This document shows, in pieces, positions 33,469 to 42,527 of a stretch of DNA of 64,000 nt (within the stretch, counting starts at the first letter, position 1; each line of letters opens with the position of its first letter). Under the pieces are notes generated by a model that was not told where the DNA came from, did no database searches, and saw only the letters and a program-made list of their open reading frames with translations. The translations under genes were made by a program, and so were the position numbers. The DNA is from Galactobacter valiniphilus. Lineage in GTDB: Bacteria > Actinomycetota > Actinomycetes > Actinomycetales > Micrococcaceae. The DNA lies in contig NZ_QQXK01000006.1 of the NCBI RefSeq assembly GCF_003575975.1, positions 1-64,000 on the forward strand, given 5' to 3'.

Positions 33469-34353
33469 TCAGAGCGCGGTGCTGGGAAGGGTGAGGATCT
33501 CCGCCCCGTCGTCGTTGACGAGGAGGGTGTGCTCAAACTGGGCGGTGAGGGAGGCGTCCTTCGTGACGGCCGTCCAGCCGTCCTCCCAGAGCTCCCAGTC
33601 GATGCCGCCGAGCGTGAGCATCGGCTCGATAGTAAACACCATGCCGGGCTCGATCACGTCAGCGTAGCCGGGCGCGGCGTCGTAGTGCGGAACGATGAGG
33701 CCAGTGTGAAAGGCCTCGCCGACCCCGTGGCCGGTGAAATCGCGGACCACGCCGAGGCCGTGGCGCTTGGCGTAGACCTCGATCGTGCGGCCGATGACGT
33801 TGATCTCGCGGCCCGGCTTCACGGCGCGGATGGCGCGGCGCAGGGCCTCGCGGGTGTGCTCCACGAGCGCGCGGGCCGGTTCGGAGACGTCGCCGGCCAG
33901 GAAGGTCGCGTTGGTGTCGCCGTGCACGCCGTCGAGGTAAGCGGTGATGTCGATGTTGACGATGTCGCCGTCCTGGATGACGGTGCTGTCCGGGATGCCG
34001 TGGCAGATGACCTCGTTGAGCGAGGTGCACAGCGACTTGGGGAAGCCGCGGTAGCCCAGGGTGGAGGGATAGGCGCCGCGCTCGATGAGGTACTGGTGGC
34101 CGATCGCATCCAGCTCGTCGGTCGTGACGCCGGGGGCGATGGCCGCGCCGACGGCCTGGAGGGCGTCCGCCGCGAGCGCCGAGGCGGCGCGGATGCGGCG
34201 CTGGGTGTCGGCGTCCTTGACCTCGGAGCCCGTGAAGGGCGTGGGGCCCGGCTTGCCCACGTACTCGGGGCGGGCGATGGAGGATGGGACGGGGCGGGGC
34301 CGTGAGAGCGCTCCCGCGGTGAGCGGGCCGCGAGCGGCGGTGACGACGGACAT
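33469..34353 (-). CDS. map: Methionine aminopeptidase, type I
   Basis: It removes the initiator methionine from new proteins. ATG 34353 ([16 protein letters not shown]) gives 294 residues, with an N-terminal extension of about 40 residues ([15 protein letters not shown]) like the second methionine aminopeptidase of mycobacteria. The pita-bread metal ligands are visible: two Asp in [20 protein letters not shown], the His of [11 protein letters not shown], and Glu in FTIEPMLT and QFEHTLLV. The start codon lies seven bases after a TAGAAT hexamer on the minus strand, so its message is probably leaderless. ppgK follows 39 bp downstream. Confidence 0.95.
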   Translation of the reverse strand: MSVVTAARGPLTAGALSRPRPVPSSIARPEYVGKPGPTPFTGSEVKDADTQRRIRAASALAADALQAVGAAIAPGVTTDELDAIGHQYLIERGAYPSTLGYRGFPKSLCTSLNEVICHGIPDSTVIQDGDIVNIDITAYLDGVHGDTNATFLAGDVSEPARALVEHTREALRRAIRAVKPGREINVIGRTIEVYAKRHGLGVVRDFTGHGVGEAFHTGLIVPHYDAAPGYADVIEPGMVFTIEPMLTLGGIDWELWEDGWTAVTKDASLTAQFEHTLLVNDDGAEILTLPSTAL

Positions 34354-34366
34354 GCCCTCGATTCTA
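34353..34366 (-). promoter_or_regulatory. Leaderless-type promoter of map
   Basis: On the minus strand TAGAAT (34366-34361) ends seven bases before the ATG (34353). No Shine-Dalgarno sequence is in the interval. Confidence 0.6.
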
Positions 34367-34463
34367 GGGGACGTGGGCTCCTTGGCCCCCTTAGGGCTCT
34401 GACCAGGGCACGACGGCGCCGCGCCGGTTGGCGCGGGGCCCTTCCTTCGGGCGCGGGGCTGGC

Positions 34464-34469
34464 TAGGCT
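34464..34469 (+). promoter_or_regulatory. Probable -10 element for the SPOR-like gene
   Basis: TAGGCT at 34464-34469 would give a leader of about 37 bases that contains GCAGGGGAG ahead of the ATG at 34513. A -35 box is not evident. Confidence 0.4.
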
Positions 34470-34512
34470 GGGCGCGAAGGAACACATCGGTACGAGCAGG
34501 GGAGCTACGGGC

Positions 34513-34701
34513 ATGGACGCCAACTTGGACGCCAACGAGGGCAACTACTGGTACAACGTCAACACCCACGAGGTGGAGGTGGGCCCGCAGTCCGACTGGA
34601 CGCAGCTCATCGGCCCCTACGCCACGCGCGCCGACGCCGAGGCGGCGCTGGCGAAGGTCAAGGCCAACAACGAGGCCTGGGACGAGGACGAGGAGTCCTG
34701 A
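34513..34701 (+). CDS. Small SPOR-like domain protein (62 residues)
   Basis: The protein begins [29 protein letters not shown]. It continues with [31 protein letters not shown], the strand-helix pattern of SPOR-type peptidoglycan-binding or Sel1-associated small proteins. Actinobacterial homologues annotated as SPOR-domain proteins sit in this place beside map and glnA. It lacks a signal peptide or transmembrane helix and is very acidic, so it probably stays in the cytoplasm. The function is not known. The start is supported by GGGGAG 13 bases upstream. Confidence 0.8.
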   Translation: MDANLDANEGNYWYNVNTHEVEVGPQSDWTQLIGPYATRADAEAALAKVKANNEAWDEDEES

Positions 34702-34851
34702 GACCGGCGCTTTGTTTCGTCGCGGTGAACGCTGGCCCGGAAGTGCGACTTCTGGGCCGGTTCACTGTGCGGCGCCGGATAGAGTGAGAAACGCGCCCAT
34801 CCGCGGGCGTGCACAGCATCAACATCTTCAGCAGAACAAGGCGGGAGAGGC

Positions 34852-36192
34852 ATGGATCGTCAGCAAGAGTTCGTCCTGCGCACCATCGAGGAGCGCGACG
34901 TTCGATTCGTCCGCCTGTGGTTCACGGACGTGGCAGGGTCGCTCAAGTCGATCGCCCTGGCCCCGGCCGAGGTGGAGGGGGCCTTCTCCGAGGGGCTTGG
35001 CTTCGACGGCTCCGCCATCGAGGGCCTCTCGCGCATCTCCGAGGCGGACATGCTGCTGCGTCCGGACCCGTCCACCTTCCAGATCCTGCCCTGGCGCGGC
35101 GAGGTCGAGCCGACGAGCCGCATGTTCTGCGACATCCTGACGCCGGACGGCGAGCCCGCCACCGCCGACCCGCGCAACGTGCTGCGCCGCCAGCTCGAGG
35201 TCGCCGCCGACATGGGCTTCACGGCCTACACGCACCCGGAGGTGGAGTTTTACCTCCTGAAGTCCGAGGAGCTCGGGGCCGATGGCCAGCCGCGCCCCGT
35301 TGACCACGGCGGCTACTTCGACCACGTCCCGGGCGGCGTGGGCCAGGACTTCCGCCGCCAAGCGGTCATGATGCTGGAGGCCGTGGGCGTCTCGGTGGAG
35401 TTCAGCCACCACGAGAACGGCCCGGGCCAGAACGAGATCGACCTGCGCTACGCGGACGCGCTCACCACGGCGGATAACCTCATGACCTTCCGCACCGTGG
35501 TCAAGGAGGTCGCCCTGCAGCAGGGCATCTACGCGACCTTCATGCCCAAGCCCTTCGCCCAGCACCCGGGCTCCGGCATGCATACGCACTTCTCGCTCTT
35601 CGAGGGCGATCGCAACGCCTTCTTCGAGGCCGGCCAGGAATACCAGCTCTCGCAGACGGCGCGCCAGTTCATCGCCGGCATCCTCAAGCACGCCCCCGAG
35701 TTCACGGCCGTCACGAACCAGTTCGTGAACTCCTACAAGCGCATGTGGGGCGACGGCGAGGCCCCGAGCCACGTCTCCTGGGGCCACAACAACCGCTCCG
35801 CCTTGGTCCGCGTGCCGCTCTACAAGCCCGACAAGGGTCAGAGCGCCCGCGTGGAGTACCGCGGCATCGACTCCGCCTGCAACCCGTACCTGGCCTACGC
35901 CGTGGTGTTGGGCGCCGGCCTCAAGGGCATCCGCGAGGGCTACGAGCTCGGCCCGGCCGCCGAGGACGATGTCTGGAGCCTCACCACGGCCGAGCGCCGC
36001 GCCCTCGGCCACGACCCGCTGCCCGGCTCGTTGCACGACGCGATCCGCGCCATGGAGAACTCCGAGCTCATCGCCGAGATCCTCGGCGAGCAGGTCTTCG
36101 ACGCCTTCCTGCGCAACAAGGCGGACGAGTGGGACGCGTACCGCCACGACGTGAGCCCCTTCGAGCTGAACCGCTACCTCGGCATCCTCTGA
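34852..36192 (+). CDS. glnA2: Type I glutamine synthetase GlnA2
   Basis: It belongs to the glutamine synthetase family, making L-Gln from Glu, ammonia and ATP. The 446-residue protein has the beta-grasp domain (residues 1-105; VRLWFTDVAGSLKSIALAPAEVEG, GFDGSAIEGL) and the catalytic barrel with metal ligands in HPEVEFYLL and NEIDLRYADAL. FMPKPFAQHPGSGMHTHFSLF, NSYKRM, NNRSALVRVP and EYRGIDSACNPYLAYA follow. It resembles the shorter mycobacterial and streptomycete GlnA2 more than the adenylylated GlnA1 encoded at 40933-42357. The adenylylation-loop Tyr motif of GlnA1 is absent. The glnE start follows two bases after its stop. Confidence 0.93.
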   Translation: MDRQQEFVLRTIEERDVRFVRLWFTDVAGSLKSIALAPAEVEGAFSEGLGFDGSAIEGLSRISEADMLLRPDPSTFQILPWRGEVEPTSRMFCDILTPDGEPATADPRNVLRRQLEVAADMGFTAYTHPEVEFYLLKSEELGADGQPRPVDHGGYFDHVPGGVGQDFRRQAVMMLEAVGVSVEFSHHENGPGQNEIDLRYADALTTADNLMTFRTVVKEVALQQGIYATFMPKPFAQHPGSGMHTHFSLFEGDRNAFFEAGQEYQLSQTARQFIAGILKHAPEFTAVTNQFVNSYKRMWGDGEAPSHVSWGHNNRSALVRVPLYKPDKGQSARVEYRGIDSACNPYLAYAVVLGAGLKGIREGYELGPAAEDDVWSLTTAERRALGHDPLPGSLHDAIRAMENSELIAEILGEQVFDAFLRNKADEWDAYRHDVSPFELNRYLGIL

Positions 36193-36194
36193 TA

Positions 36195-39100
36195 GTGGCT
36201 CTCTCGAGGCGCCAGCTCATCGCCGCCGGCCTGCTCGACGTCGAGCGGGCCGAGCGGCTGCTCGGCTCGCGCGAGTTTGAGGGCGCCGACCCCGAACGCC
36301 TCGTCAAGGGCCTGGCGCTCGCTGCCGACCCCGACCAGGCGCTCATGGGGCTGCTGCGCATCGCCGAGCGCGAGCCCCGCGTGGTGGAACTGGCCGACGA
36401 CGTCATGGCCCACCACCCGCTGTTCCGCCTCCTGGGCGCCTCCGAGGCGCTCGGCGACTTCCTCGCCCGGCATCCGGAGCACCTGGGTCTGCTGGCGCTG
36501 ACGCGCGAGCTGGAGTTCATCGCCGCCGACGCGGAGCACCTTCGCTCGGAGCTGCTCGTGGCGGTCGGCGCCGATCCGGCCGCCGACACCCCCGTGGCGA
36601 GCCTCGTGGGGACGGACGGTGCCGCGGCGCTGCGCGTGGCCTACCGCGCAGCGCTCGTCGACCTCGCGACGCGCGACGTGTGCGCGGCCGACCCCACGGC
36701 CGCCGTGGGCTGGGTGGCCGTGGAGCTTGCCGACCTCGCCGCCGCGGCGGTGGAGGGCGCGCTCGCGATCGCGCGCGCCGAGGTGGCGGCCGCCCACCCG
36801 GGCCTTGACCTGGACGCCGTGCGCCTCGCGGTCATCGGCATGGGCAAGTGCGGCGCCCGCGAGCTCAACTACATCTCCGACGTCGACGTCATCTACGTCC
36901 ACTCGACGCGCGAGGGCACCGACGAGGCGACCGAGGCCGCCGCGTCGACGCTCGCCGCCCAGCTCATCAAGGCGACCACCAAGGCCGTCTCCTCGCCCGG
37001 CGTCGAACCCGCCCTGTGGGAGCTGGACGCCAACCTGCGCCCCGAGGGCAAGGACGGCGCGCTCTCGCGCACCCTCGAATCCCACGTGAGCTACTGGAAG
37101 CGCTGGGCCCACGACTGGGAGTTCCAGGCCCTGCTCAAGGCCCGCACCATCGCGGGCGACCGGGCGCTCGGCGAGGCCTACGAGGCCGAGGCGGCTCCCT
37201 TCATCTGGTCCTCCTCGCAGCGCCCCGGCTTCGTGGAGTCGGTGCAGCACATGCGCCAGCGCGTCACCGACAACATCCCAGCGGCCGAGGTGGACCGGCA
37301 GATCAAGCTGGGCCCCGGCGGCCTGCGCGACGTCGAGTTCACGGTCCAGCTGCTCCAGCTGGTCCACGGACGCATCGACGACACCCTGCACGTGCGCGGA
37401 ACCCTTCCTGCGCTCAAGGCCCTCTCCAAATCGGCCTATATCTCGCGCGAGGACGCCAAGGACTTCGGCCGCGACTACCGCCAGCTGCGCCTGCTTGAAC
37501 ACCGCATCCAGCTCAAGCACATGCGCCGCACCCACCTCATGCCCACGGCCGGCGCGCAGCTGCGCGTCCTCGCCCGCGGCGTGGTCGAGGTCGGCGCCAA
37601 GGACCTCACGAGCGCCGACGACGTCCTGAAGCTCTGGCAGGGAACCAAGCGTCGCGTGCGCGGCCTGCACCAGAAGCTCTTCTTCCGCCCCCTGCTCTCC
37701 ACCGCGGCGCGGCTCGGCGATGACGAGGTGCGCCTGAGCCCCGAGGCGGCGCAGGCCCGCCTCGCGGCGCTCGGCTACGCGGACCCCCGCCAGGCCATGG
37801 CGCACATCGAGGCGCTCACCGCCGGCGTGAGCCGCTCGGCGACCCTGCAGCGCCAACTCCTGCCGGTGCTGCTCGGCTGGATGGCCGAGGGTGTCGACGC
37901 GGACGCCGCGCTGCTTGGCTTCCGCCGGCTCTCCGAATCGCTCGGCACCACGCACTGGTTCCTGGCGATGCTGCGCGATTCGCCGGCCGGCGCCGAGCGC
38001 CTGTGCCGCATCCTCGGCACCTCCCGCATGGCCACGGACCTGCTCGAGGTCTCGCCAGAGGCCACGGCGTGGCTCGGCGACGACGCCGAGCTGGTGCCGC
38101 GCAGCGTCAAGAAGCTCTGGAACGAGATCTCCTCGAAGCTGGACCGCCACGCGAGCGATCCCGAGGCGGGCATGCGCCTCGTGCGCCTGCTGCGCCGCCG
38201 CGAGCAGCTGCGCATCGCGCTGGCCGACGGCGCTGACCTGCTCGGGGCCGAGGGCGTGGGCCACGCCCTCGCCGACGTCGACCGCGCCACGATCCTCGGT
38301 GCGCTCCGGGTGGCCGAGCAGCAGGAATACGCGGAGAACGGCGAGCTGACCCGCCTGCTCGTGGTGGCCATGGGGCGCCAGGGCGGCCGCGAGATCGGCT
38401 ACGGCTCCGACGCCGATGTGCTCTACGTGCACCGGCCGCTGGAGGGTGCCCCCGAGGAGGAGGCCGCCGCGCAGGCCCTGCGCCTGGCCCACGCCGTCGG
38501 CGCGCTCCTGCAGCGCCCGCTCACCCCGGCGGTGCAGGCCGAGCGCCGGCTGCAGCTGGACGCCGATCTGCGTCCGGAGGGCCGCCAGGGAGCGCTCGTG
38601 CGCACCCTGGATTCCTACCGCGAGTACTACGAGCGCTGGGCCGTGACGTGGGAGCGCCAGGCGCTACTGCGCGCGCGCCCGCTGGCCGGCGATGACTCCC
38701 TCGCCGAGGCCTTCGTCGAGGCCATCGATCCGGTGCGCTACGAGCGCGGGCTGAGCGAGGCCCAGACCATGGAGATCCGCCGCATGAAGGCGCGCGTCGA
38801 GGGGGAACGGCTCCCGCGCGGCGCCGACCCGAAGCGCCACCTCAAGCTTGGCCCGGGCGGGCTCTCCGACGTCGAGTGGGTGGCCCAGACGCTCCAGCTG
38901 CGCCACGCGGCCGAGGTCCCGGCCCTGCGCGTGACCGGCACGCTCGACGCCCTGCGAGCGGCCACCGACGCTGGCCTGCTGGCCCCCGAGGCGGCACGCG
39001 CCCTCGAGGACGCCTGGCTGCTCGCCACCGACGCCCGCTCCGCGGTGGTGGCCTGCACCGGCCGCGCCTCCGATTCGCTGCCCACCAACCGCCAGGAGCT

Positions 39101-39227
39101 GCGGGCCGTGGCCCAGTGGACGGGCTACGGCAAGGACCGGGCCGCGGCGCTCGAGGAGGACTGGATGCGCACCGCGCGCCACGCCCGGGCCGCGTTCGAG
39201 GCCTTCTTCTATCCGGACGCGTCGTGA
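36195..39227 (+). CDS. glnE: Bifunctional glutamine synthetase adenylyltransferase/deadenylylase GlnE
   Basis: It switches GlnA1 off and on by adding and removing AMP at a Tyr, according to nitrogen state. GTG 36195, two bases after glnA2, gives 1010 residues. Two nucleotidyltransferase halves are clear. The N-terminal half has GKCGARELNYISDVDVIYVH near residues 216-235 (deadenylylase). The C-terminal half has GRQGGREIGYGSDADVLYVH near 725-744 (adenylylase). Each is followed by a helical domain with the KLGPGGLRDVEF or KLGPGGLSDVEW motif. The DVD and DAD acid pairs needed for catalysis are intact in both. The likely target Tyr402 is present in GlnA1. Confidence 0.96.
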   Translation: MALSRRQLIAAGLLDVERAERLLGSREFEGADPERLVKGLALAADPDQALMGLLRIAEREPRVVELADDVMAHHPLFRLLGASEALGDFLARHPEHLGLLALTRELEFIAADAEHLRSELLVAVGADPAADTPVASLVGTDGAAALRVAYRAALVDLATRDVCAADPTAAVGWVAVELADLAAAAVEGALAIARAEVAAAHPGLDLDAVRLAVIGMGKCGARELNYISDVDVIYVHSTREGTDEATEAAASTLAAQLIKATTKAVSSPGVEPALWELDANLRPEGKDGALSRTLESHVSYWKRWAHDWEFQALLKARTIAGDRALGEAYEAEAAPFIWSSSQRPGFVESVQHMRQRVTDNIPAAEVDRQIKLGPGGLRDVEFTVQLLQLVHGRIDDTLHVRGTLPALKALSKSAYISREDAKDFGRDYRQLRLLEHRIQLKHMRRTHLMPTAGAQLRVLARGVVEVGAKDLTSADDVLKLWQGTKRRVRGLHQKLFFRPLLSTAARLGDDEVRLSPEAAQARLAALGYADPRQAMAHIEALTAGVSRSATLQRQLLPVLLGWMAEGVDADAALLGFRRLSESLGTTHWFLAMLRDSPAGAERLCRILGTSRMATDLLEVSPEATAWLGDDAELVPRSVKKLWNEISSKLDRHASDPEAGMRLVRLLRRREQLRIALADGADLLGAEGVGHALADVDRATILGALRVAEQQEYAENGELTRLLVVAMGRQGGREIGYGSDADVLYVHRPLEGAPEEEAAAQALRLAHAVGALLQRPLTPAVQAERRLQLDADLRPEGRQGALVRTLDSYREYYERWAVTWERQALLRARPLAGDDSLAEAFVEAIDPVRYERGLSEAQTMEIRRMKARVEGERLPRGADPKRHLKLGPGGLSDVEWVAQTLQLRHAAEVPALRVTGTLDALRAATDAGLLAPEAARALEDAWLLATDARSAVVACTGRASDSLPTNRQELRAVAQWTGYGKDRAAALEEDWMRTARHARAAFEAFFYPDAS

Positions 39228-40561
39228 ACCCCCTGCCCCCGCCGGATGCCCCGGCGCTCTACGCCCGCGCGCTCTGGGAGGCCGGCGCCGACCAGGCCTG
39301 GTTCGAGGACGCCTCCGCCGGGGTCTCCGTCGTCGGCACGGGGGAGCGCGTGAGCGTGGGGGAGTGGGAGGCCGCCATGGCCGCCCTGCCCGCCGGCACC
39401 GCCGCCTCCGAGCCCGGCCTCGGCTGGGTGGGCTTCATTGACTTCGCCTGGATGCTGGGCCGCTTGGGCCTCGGCGCGGTGAACGAGCCGGCCACGTCCT
39501 TCCTCCGCGTGCGCGGCGCCCTCCGCTTCGAGGCGGGGGAGGCCCGCTGGGTCCAGGAGGTCGCACCCGGCGGAACGGCCTCGGCCAGGCACGACGACGC
39601 CCGCCCGGGCCGGGCGGCGGAGCTCGCCTCCCAGCGTGCCGCCGCCGAGGCCCTGCTGCGCGCGGCCCTGGAGGCCGCCCCCACGGGGCGAGCGGGCGGC
39701 GTCGGGCCCTCGGACCCTGCCGAGGCGTCGCGGGCGCCCCTGGCGCCCGTGTGGCGCGGCGACGGCGAGAGCTACGCCCGCGCGGTGCGGGAGATCCTCG
39801 CGCGCATCGCCGACGGCGACGCCTACGTGGTCTGCCTGACCACCGCCGTCGATGTGCCCGGCGCGTTCGACGGGCTCGAGACGTTCCTCGCGCTGCGCGC
39901 GGCGCACCCCACGCACCACCTGGGCCTGATCCGCATTGGCGAGCTGTGCCTCGTCGCCGCTTCGCCCGAGCTCTTCCTGCGCGTGGACGGCGACGGCACC
40001 GCGACTACCGTCCCGATCAAGGGCACGCGGCCCCGCGGCGCGACGCGTGAGGAGGACGCCCGGCTCGCCGAAGAGCTCGCGGCGGATCCCAAGGAGTTGG
40101 CCGAGAACCTCATGGTCGTGGACGTGGCGCGCAACGACCTCTCGCGCGTGTGCGAGCCGGGCTCGGTGGCCGTGCCGCGCTTCCGCGAGGTGGAGAGCTA
40201 CCCGGCGGTGTACCAGCTCGTCTCCGAGGTCCGCGGGCGCCTGCGCCGCGGCGTGAGCGTCCTCGAGGTGCTCGCCTCGCTTGCGCCGGGCACGTCCATG
40301 ACGGGGGCTCCGAAGCGCCGTGCGGCACAGATCGCTGCTTCGCTGGAGCCGGGCGGCCGCGGGGTGTACTCGGGCGCGTTCGGCTGGATCGGCTCCGGCG
40401 GCGGCCTCGACCTCGCCATGAGCATCCGCTGCGCCGTCATCACGCCGGAGCGCGCCATGATCGGCGTGGGCGGCGGCATCACGGCCGACTCCGTGCCGGC
40501 GGCCGAGTGGGCCGAGGCCCAGCTCAAGGCCCGCGCTACGCTCGCGGCCCTGCGGCGGTAA
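39224..40561 (+). CDS. pabB: Aminodeoxychorismate synthase component I (PabB)
   Basis: It forms 4-amino-4-deoxychorismate for folate from chorismate and ammonia. GTG 39224 overlaps the glnE stop and gives 445 residues. The chorismate-binding domain occupies about residues 175-445: SPELFLRVDG, the catalytic PIKGTRPRG (TrpE enzymes have Ala instead of this Lys, so the Lys favours PabB), NLMVVDVARNDLSRVCEPGSV, VYQLVSEVRGRL, PGTSMTGAPKRRA, RGVYSGAFGWI and VGGGITADS. The N-terminal half is divergent. No pabA or pabC is adjacent. Other chorismate-utilising enzymes such as isochorismate synthase are less likely given the Lys motif. Confidence 0.88.
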   Translation: MNPLPPPDAPALYARALWEAGADQAWFEDASAGVSVVGTGERVSVGEWEAAMAALPAGTAASEPGLGWVGFIDFAWMLGRLGLGAVNEPATSFLRVRGALRFEAGEARWVQEVAPGGTASARHDDARPGRAAELASQRAAAEALLRAALEAAPTGRAGGVGPSDPAEASRAPLAPVWRGDGESYARAVREILARIADGDAYVVCLTTAVDVPGAFDGLETFLALRAAHPTHHLGLIRIGELCLVAASPELFLRVDGDGTATTVPIKGTRPRGATREEDARLAEELAADPKELAENLMVVDVARNDLSRVCEPGSVAVPRFREVESYPAVYQLVSEVRGRLRRGVSVLEVLASLAPGTSMTGAPKRRAAQIAASLEPGGRGVYSGAFGWIGSGGGLDLAMSIRCAVITPERAMIGVGGGITADSVPAAEWAEAQLKARATLAALRR

Positions 40562-40651
40562 GACTCTGCCCGGGGCACGGAGAGTACCTACCGCGCGAGT
40601 CATCCCTGCGGGCGACGCGAGCGCGGCGGTTCTGATGATGGGCTGGAGGGC

Positions 40652-40852
40652 ATGAGCAAATCTTCCTCAACGTCCCTCGCCCTCGGCCTGGGCTTCGCGG
40701 TGATCGGCTTCGGCGTGGGCGCCGGCAGCAGGAACTGGGCGGTCGCCCTGCCCTTCATCGTCATCGGCGCGGTGTTCGCCTTCGGGTGGTTCGGAAGAGG
40801 CGACGAGGAAGACGAAGCTGAGCCGGAGGACCCGACGCCTCCGCGCTCCTGA
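40652..40852 (+). CDS. Small hypothetical membrane protein (66 residues)
   Basis: ATG 40652 has CTGGAGGG upstream. The protein has two hydrophobic helices (about residues 8-25 and 29-47), separated by a GAGSRNW turn, then an acidic tail (GRGDEEDEAEPEDPTPPRS). No family is recognised. Its short hairpin topology, codon pattern and place in front of a bidirectional terminator support it being real. It lies tail to tail with glnA1. Confidence 0.7.
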   Translation: MSKSSSTSLALGLGFAVIGFGVGAGSRNWAVALPFIVIGAVFAFGWFGRGDEEDEAEPEDPTPPRS

Positions 40853-40874
40853 ACCCACGCCCTAGCCACGCCAA

Positions 40875-40909
40875 ACGGCGCCCCTCCCACAAAAGGGGAG
40901 GAGCGCCGT
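40875..40909. terminator. Bidirectional terminator between the small membrane protein and glnA1
   Basis: The arms 40875-40888 and 40895-40909 form a 13-14 bp stem (ACGGCGC core) around an ACAAAA loop. It serves two convergent genes. Confidence 0.75.
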
Positions 40910-40932
40910 CGTGCTGTCTGGCGGACTGAGGA

Positions 40933-42357
40933 TCAGACGCCGTAGTACAGCTGGAACTCGAGCGGGGACACGCGCGCGGAGAGCGGGGTGACCTCGTTGT
41001 CGTACTTGTAGTCGATCCAGGTCTGGATCAGGTCCTCGGTGAAGACGTCGCCGGCGAGCAGGAACTCGTGGTCCTCGCGCAGGGCCTCGAGGGCCTCGGC
41101 CAGGGAGCCCGGGGCCTTCTGGATGTCCTTGGCCTCCTCGGCGGGCAGCTCGTAGAGGTCCTTGTCGATCGGCTCCGCGGGCTCGATGCGGTTGCGGATG
41201 CCGTCGATGCCGGCCATGAGCTGGGCGGCGAAGGCGAGGTACGGGTTCGAGGACGCGTCGGGGGCACGGAACTCGAGGCGCTTGGCCTTGGGGTTGGAGC
41301 CCGTGATCGGGATGCGGATGCCGGCGGAGCGGTTGCCCTGCGAGTACACCATGTTGACCGGGGCCTCGAAGCCCTTCACGAGGCGCTTGTAGGAGTTCAC
41401 CGTGGGGTTGGTGAAGGCCAGGACGGCGGAGGCGTGCTTGAGCAGGCCGCCGATGTACCAGCGCGCGGTGTCGGAGAGGTTGGCGTAGCCCTTCTCGTCG
41501 TAGAAGAGCGGCTCGCCGCCGTTCCACAGCGACTGGTGGCAGTGCATGCCGGAACCGTTGTCATCGTGCAGCGGCTTGGGCATGAAGGTGGCGGACTTGC
41601 CCCACTCGTTTGCCACGTTCTTGACGATGTACTTGAACTTCAGCAGGTCGTCGGCCGCGTGGGTCAGCGTGTTGAACTTGTAGTTGATCTCGGCCTGGCC
41701 GGCGGCGCCCACCTCGTGGTGGGAACGCTCGACCTCGAGGCCGGCGGCGTCCAGCTGCAGGCAGATCTCGTCGCGCAGGTCGGCCTGCTTGTCGAACGGG
41801 GCCACCGGGAAGTAGCCGCCCTTGATGGGGGTCTTGTAGCCCTGGTTGCCACCCTCCTCGACGCGGCCCGTGTTCCACGGGGCCTCGATCGAGTCGACGG
41901 TGAAGAAGGAGTTGTGCGAGTCCGTGTTGTAGCGCACGTCATCGAAGATGAAGAACTCGGCCTCGGGGGCGAAGAACGCGGTATCGGCGATGCCGGTGGA
42001 GGCCAGGTAGGCCTCGGCACGCTCGGCCACGCCGCGGGGATCGCGGTGGTAGGGATCGCCCGTGCGGGGGTTCACGATCGAGAAGTTCATGGCCAGGGTC
42101 TTCTCCTGGCGGAACGGATCCAGGAAGGCCGTCTTCACGTCCGGGATCAGCTGCATGTCGGACTCGGCGATGCCCTGGAAACCGCGGATGGAGGAACCAT
42201 CGAAGAGCTGGCCGTTCACGAAGAAGTCGGCGTCGACGGACTTGGCCGGCACGTTGAAGTGCTGCTGCACGCCCGGCAGATCGGTGAAGCGAATGTCGAC
42301 GAACTTGACGTCCTCGTCCTTGATGAACGCGAGGACTTCCTCGGGGCTGGTGAACAC
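40933..42357 (-). CDS. glnA: Glutamine synthetase GlnA1 (type I-beta, adenylylated)
   Basis: This is the main ammonia-assimilating enzyme. The GTG at 42357 with AGGAG upstream gives 474 residues. It has the [17 protein letters not shown] and [11 protein letters not shown]-terminal motifs, and EAEFFIFDD and [13 protein letters not shown] with metal ligands. [46 protein letters not shown] and [17 protein letters not shown] follow. The insert typical of the I-beta type is present. Y402 in [11 protein letters not shown] matches the adenylylation site modified by GlnE. A GlnR-type box precedes the gene, so it is expected to be activated under nitrogen limitation. Confidence 0.97.
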   Translation of the reverse strand: MFTSPEEVLAFIKDEDVKFVDIRFTDLPGVQQHFNVPAKSVDADFFVNGQLFDGSSIRGFQGIAESDMQLIPDVKTAFLDPFRQEKTLAMNFSIVNPRTGDPYHRDPRGVAERAEAYLASTGIADTAFFAPEAEFFIFDDVRYNTDSHNSFFTVDSIEAPWNTGRVEEGGNQGYKTPIKGGYFPVAPFDKQADLRDEICLQLDAAGLEVERSHHEVGAAGQAEINYKFNTLTHAADDLLKFKYIVKNVANEWGKSATFMPKPLHDDNGSGMHCHQSLWNGGEPLFYDEKGYANLSDTARWYIGGLLKHASAVLAFTNPTVNSYKRLVKGFEAPVNMVYSQGNRSAGIRIPITGSNPKAKRLEFRAPDASSNPYLAFAAQLMAGIDGIRNRIEPAEPIDKDLYELPAEEAKDIQKAPGSLAEALEALREDHEFLLAGDVFTEDLIQTWIDYKYDNEVTPLSARVSPLEFQLYYGV

Positions 42358-42416
42358 GAGTGGCTCCTGTGTCGAGAGAGTGGCTGTCCGGGCTTGGAAT
42401 CCCGTTTGCGGTTCCA

Positions 42417-42470
42417 ACTCTACGAAGTTGCGGTGACTTGGGGGTGTCTCGGGTGTTTCCGACGTGTAAC
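42417..42470 (-). promoter_or_regulatory. GlnR-type operator and -10 box of glnA1
   Basis: Read on the minus strand, four half-sites with exact 6-bp spacers are GTTAC (42470-42466), GAAAC (42459-42455), GACAC (42448-42444) and GTCAC (42437-42433). The GlnR consensus is gTnAc-n6-GaAAc repeated. A TAGAGT -10 hexamer lies at 42422-42417. The sequence at the -35 position is G/C-only and poor, as expected for an activator-dependent promoter. Positive control by the nitrogen regulator GlnR is inferred. Confidence 0.8.
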
Positions 42471-42513
42471 ACTGGCGCGGCCGGCCCGAAATGGGGAAAC
42501 TGTCCCGCTCACC

Positions 42514-42527
42514 TAGAATGGGGGGCA
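42514..42527 (+). promoter_or_regulatory. Leaderless-type promoter of the RDD gene
   Basis: TAGAAT at 42514-42519 ends seven bases before ATG 42527, with no room for a normal leader. It is divergent from the glnA1 promoter. Confidence 0.6.

Noticed and set aside
34761-34785. TTCACT and TAGAGT upstream of glnA2 as a promoter
   Set aside because: The spacer is only 13 bp, and no GlnR-type half-sites are near, so it was not listed as a promoter.
36174-38492. A 772-codon minus-strand frame opposite glnE
   Set aside because: It is a compositional shadow of glnE with no domain, and it overlaps a gene with full-length family motifs.
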